Shown piece by piece: positions 63,251 to 64,000 of a stretch of 64,000 nucleotides of DNA. This DNA is from Prochlorococcus sp. AG-347-K18 (lineage in GTDB: Bacteria > Cyanobacteriota > Cyanobacteriia > PCC-6307 > Cyanobiaceae). The stretch covers positions 310,001 to 374,000 of the forward strand of contig QCCF01000001.1 in NCBI GenBank assembly GCA_003281365.1. The letters run 5' to 3'. The stretch's first letter is position 1; each line of letters opens with the position of its first letter. A program made the position numbers and the translations under genes. The notes beneath the pieces were generated by a model. The model did not search any database and was not told the origin of the DNA. It was given only the letters and a program-made list of their open reading frames with translations.

Positions 63251-64000
63251 TTAACCAAAAATAGGATTTAACAATTCTGGATACGAAAATGAATCTGCAT
63301 TTAATTGAAGATTTCTATCCAAAAATTCCTTTGCAATTTCATCAGTGAAATCTTTATTCTTTGAATACCTGATTTCATTCTCCTTATTCTGCATTACAGA
63401 AGGAAACGCGGATAAAGATTTTTTATTTAAAGCTGAAATCAATGCTTTTTGAGCTACTAATACTGAACGCATTGTAAAATCAAATGGACTATCTTTGTAT
63501 TGAAGTTTTGGGATGCAGTGAAATAACATATCACCACTATCTAATCCTTTACTTAAAAGATGAATTGTTGCTCCTACATAACTTGGATTATTGTCATAAA
63601 GAGCCCAAAAGTTGCAGGAAGAACCTCTGTAATATGGAGAAAGACCCATATGAATATTTATTGCTCTATGCTCAACGAGAAAATCTATCAACCATCCTTT
63701 TATATAACTTGAACCAAAGACAATATAAATATCTGAATTTAGTGCATCATTAATTTGTATTTTTTTCAGTTTATTTAAATCACCAGATTTGACTGAAAGC
63801 GTTCTAACATTATTAGGTAAAAATCTTATATCACCAAAAATTTTTTTTTCTGAATATATTACATTCTGAAAGTAAGTCTGCATCACTTCAGACTTTCTGA
63901 AGAAGTCATCAATTTGCCCTGGAAATACAGTATTCACTTCACTTAAGAAAAAAACTTGATCCGCAATTTTTGAAAATTCCCTTGCAAGATTTAGATGTCT
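63251..64000 (-). CDS. Formyltransferase-family protein, partial (N-terminus off the right edge)
   Basis: The frame is open to the last base of the window, so the N-terminus is missing; the visible part is about 249 residues. INIHMGLSPYYRGSSC and the loop LLSKGLDSGDML are the conserved motifs of methionyl-tRNA/GART-type formyltransferases, with the catalytic asparagine, histidine and aspartate in the correct places. The length and lack of a C-terminal tRNA-binding domain suggest a sugar-nucleotide or other small-molecule N-formyltransferase rather than Fmt. It lies next to the acyltransferase, which suggests surface-glycan work. Confidence 0.8.
   Translation of the reverse strand, partial: RHLNLAREFSKIADQVFFLSEVNTVFPGQIDDFFRKSEVMQTYFQNVIYSEKKIFGDIRFLPNNVRTLSVKSGDLNKLKKIQINDALNSDIYIVFGSSYIKGWLIDFLVEHRAINIHMGLSPYYRGSSCNFWALYDNNPSYVGATIHLLSKGLDSGDMLFHCIPKLQYKDSPFDFTMRSVLVAQKALISALNKKSLSAFPSVMQNKENEIRYSKNKDFTDEIAKEFLDRNLQLNADSFSYPELLNPIFG

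Noticed and set aside
1-64000. CRISPR arrays, insertion sequences, integrases, prophage genes
   Set aside because: No regularly spaced repeats, terminal inverted repeats with a transposase frame, integrase motif or phage structural gene was seen on either strand.

Overview
This window looks like a chromosomal segment of a high-light-adapted Prochlorococcus (marine picocyanobacterium). The support is very AT-rich sequence, dense packing with 1-5 nt gaps or short overlaps, few Shine-Dalgarno sequences, several TTG/GTG starts, a circularly permuted tmRNA gene with tag ANKIVSFSRQTALVAA, and photosynthesis or cyanobacterial markers (psbX, an hli gene, Ycf66- and Ycf19/YggT-like genes, paired class C flavodiiron genes, the suf operon, Sfp-type PPTase). 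Strain assignment is inference; no rRNA is present.

Layout. 0-2 kb: 5'-region of an ABC-F ATPase (cut by the left edge), a small membrane protein, a Nif11-like small protein, a hypothetical gene and a ribbon-helix-helix regulator. 1.7-5.7 kb: minus-strand ion-transport cluster (SLC13/RCK transporter, KtrB, KtrA). 5.7-14.5 kb: NDH-2, cysH, coaX, bcp, PPTase, rarA, pgm, a DUF4912-type protein and small ORFs. 14.5-19.3 kb: sufBCDS for Fe-S cluster assembly. 19-28 kb: S9 peptidase, peptide deformylase, HIT protein, SbmA/BacA-like ABC transporter, hli, Ycf66, psbX, YggT, accC and a tRNA-Leu with an A34 anticodon (AAG).

28-44 kb: LpxB-related protein, PRC-barrel protein, smc, a standalone LigD phosphoesterase-like domain, a DUF883-like/holin-like membrane pair, an RNA methyltransferase, the permuted ssrA, aldo/keto reductase, a ParA-like ATPase overlapping a small membrane protein, argJ, coaE, gatB and thiO. 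44-55.5 kb: ndk, speA, alaS, then flv3-type, flv1-type and a FMN-reductase-like gene in one direction (electron flow to O2), and penicillin-binding protein 2. 55.5-61 kb: hypothetical genes, a Cys-rich PD-(D/E)XK nuclease-like protein, murA inside a run of small unknown genes ending in a lipoprotein, and mreB. 61-64 kb: an OafA-type acyltransferase and a formyltransferase running off the right edge, probably the start of a surface-polysaccharide region.

Most of the window is ordinary core genome. No CRISPR, insertion sequence, integrase or obvious defence system was found. The points that deserve a second look are the A34 tRNA-Leu, symmetric promoter elements at the RHH regulator, sufB and flv genes, the degenerate LigD-PE protein, the Cys-rich nuclease, and the small-gene cluster around murA with a possibly frameshifted gene in front of it. 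No stretch over 300 bases lacks a gene once ssrA is counted; the longest intergenic gaps (27828-28085, 57031-57279, 60950-61170, 63025-63250) are AT-rich and are described where something is visible.
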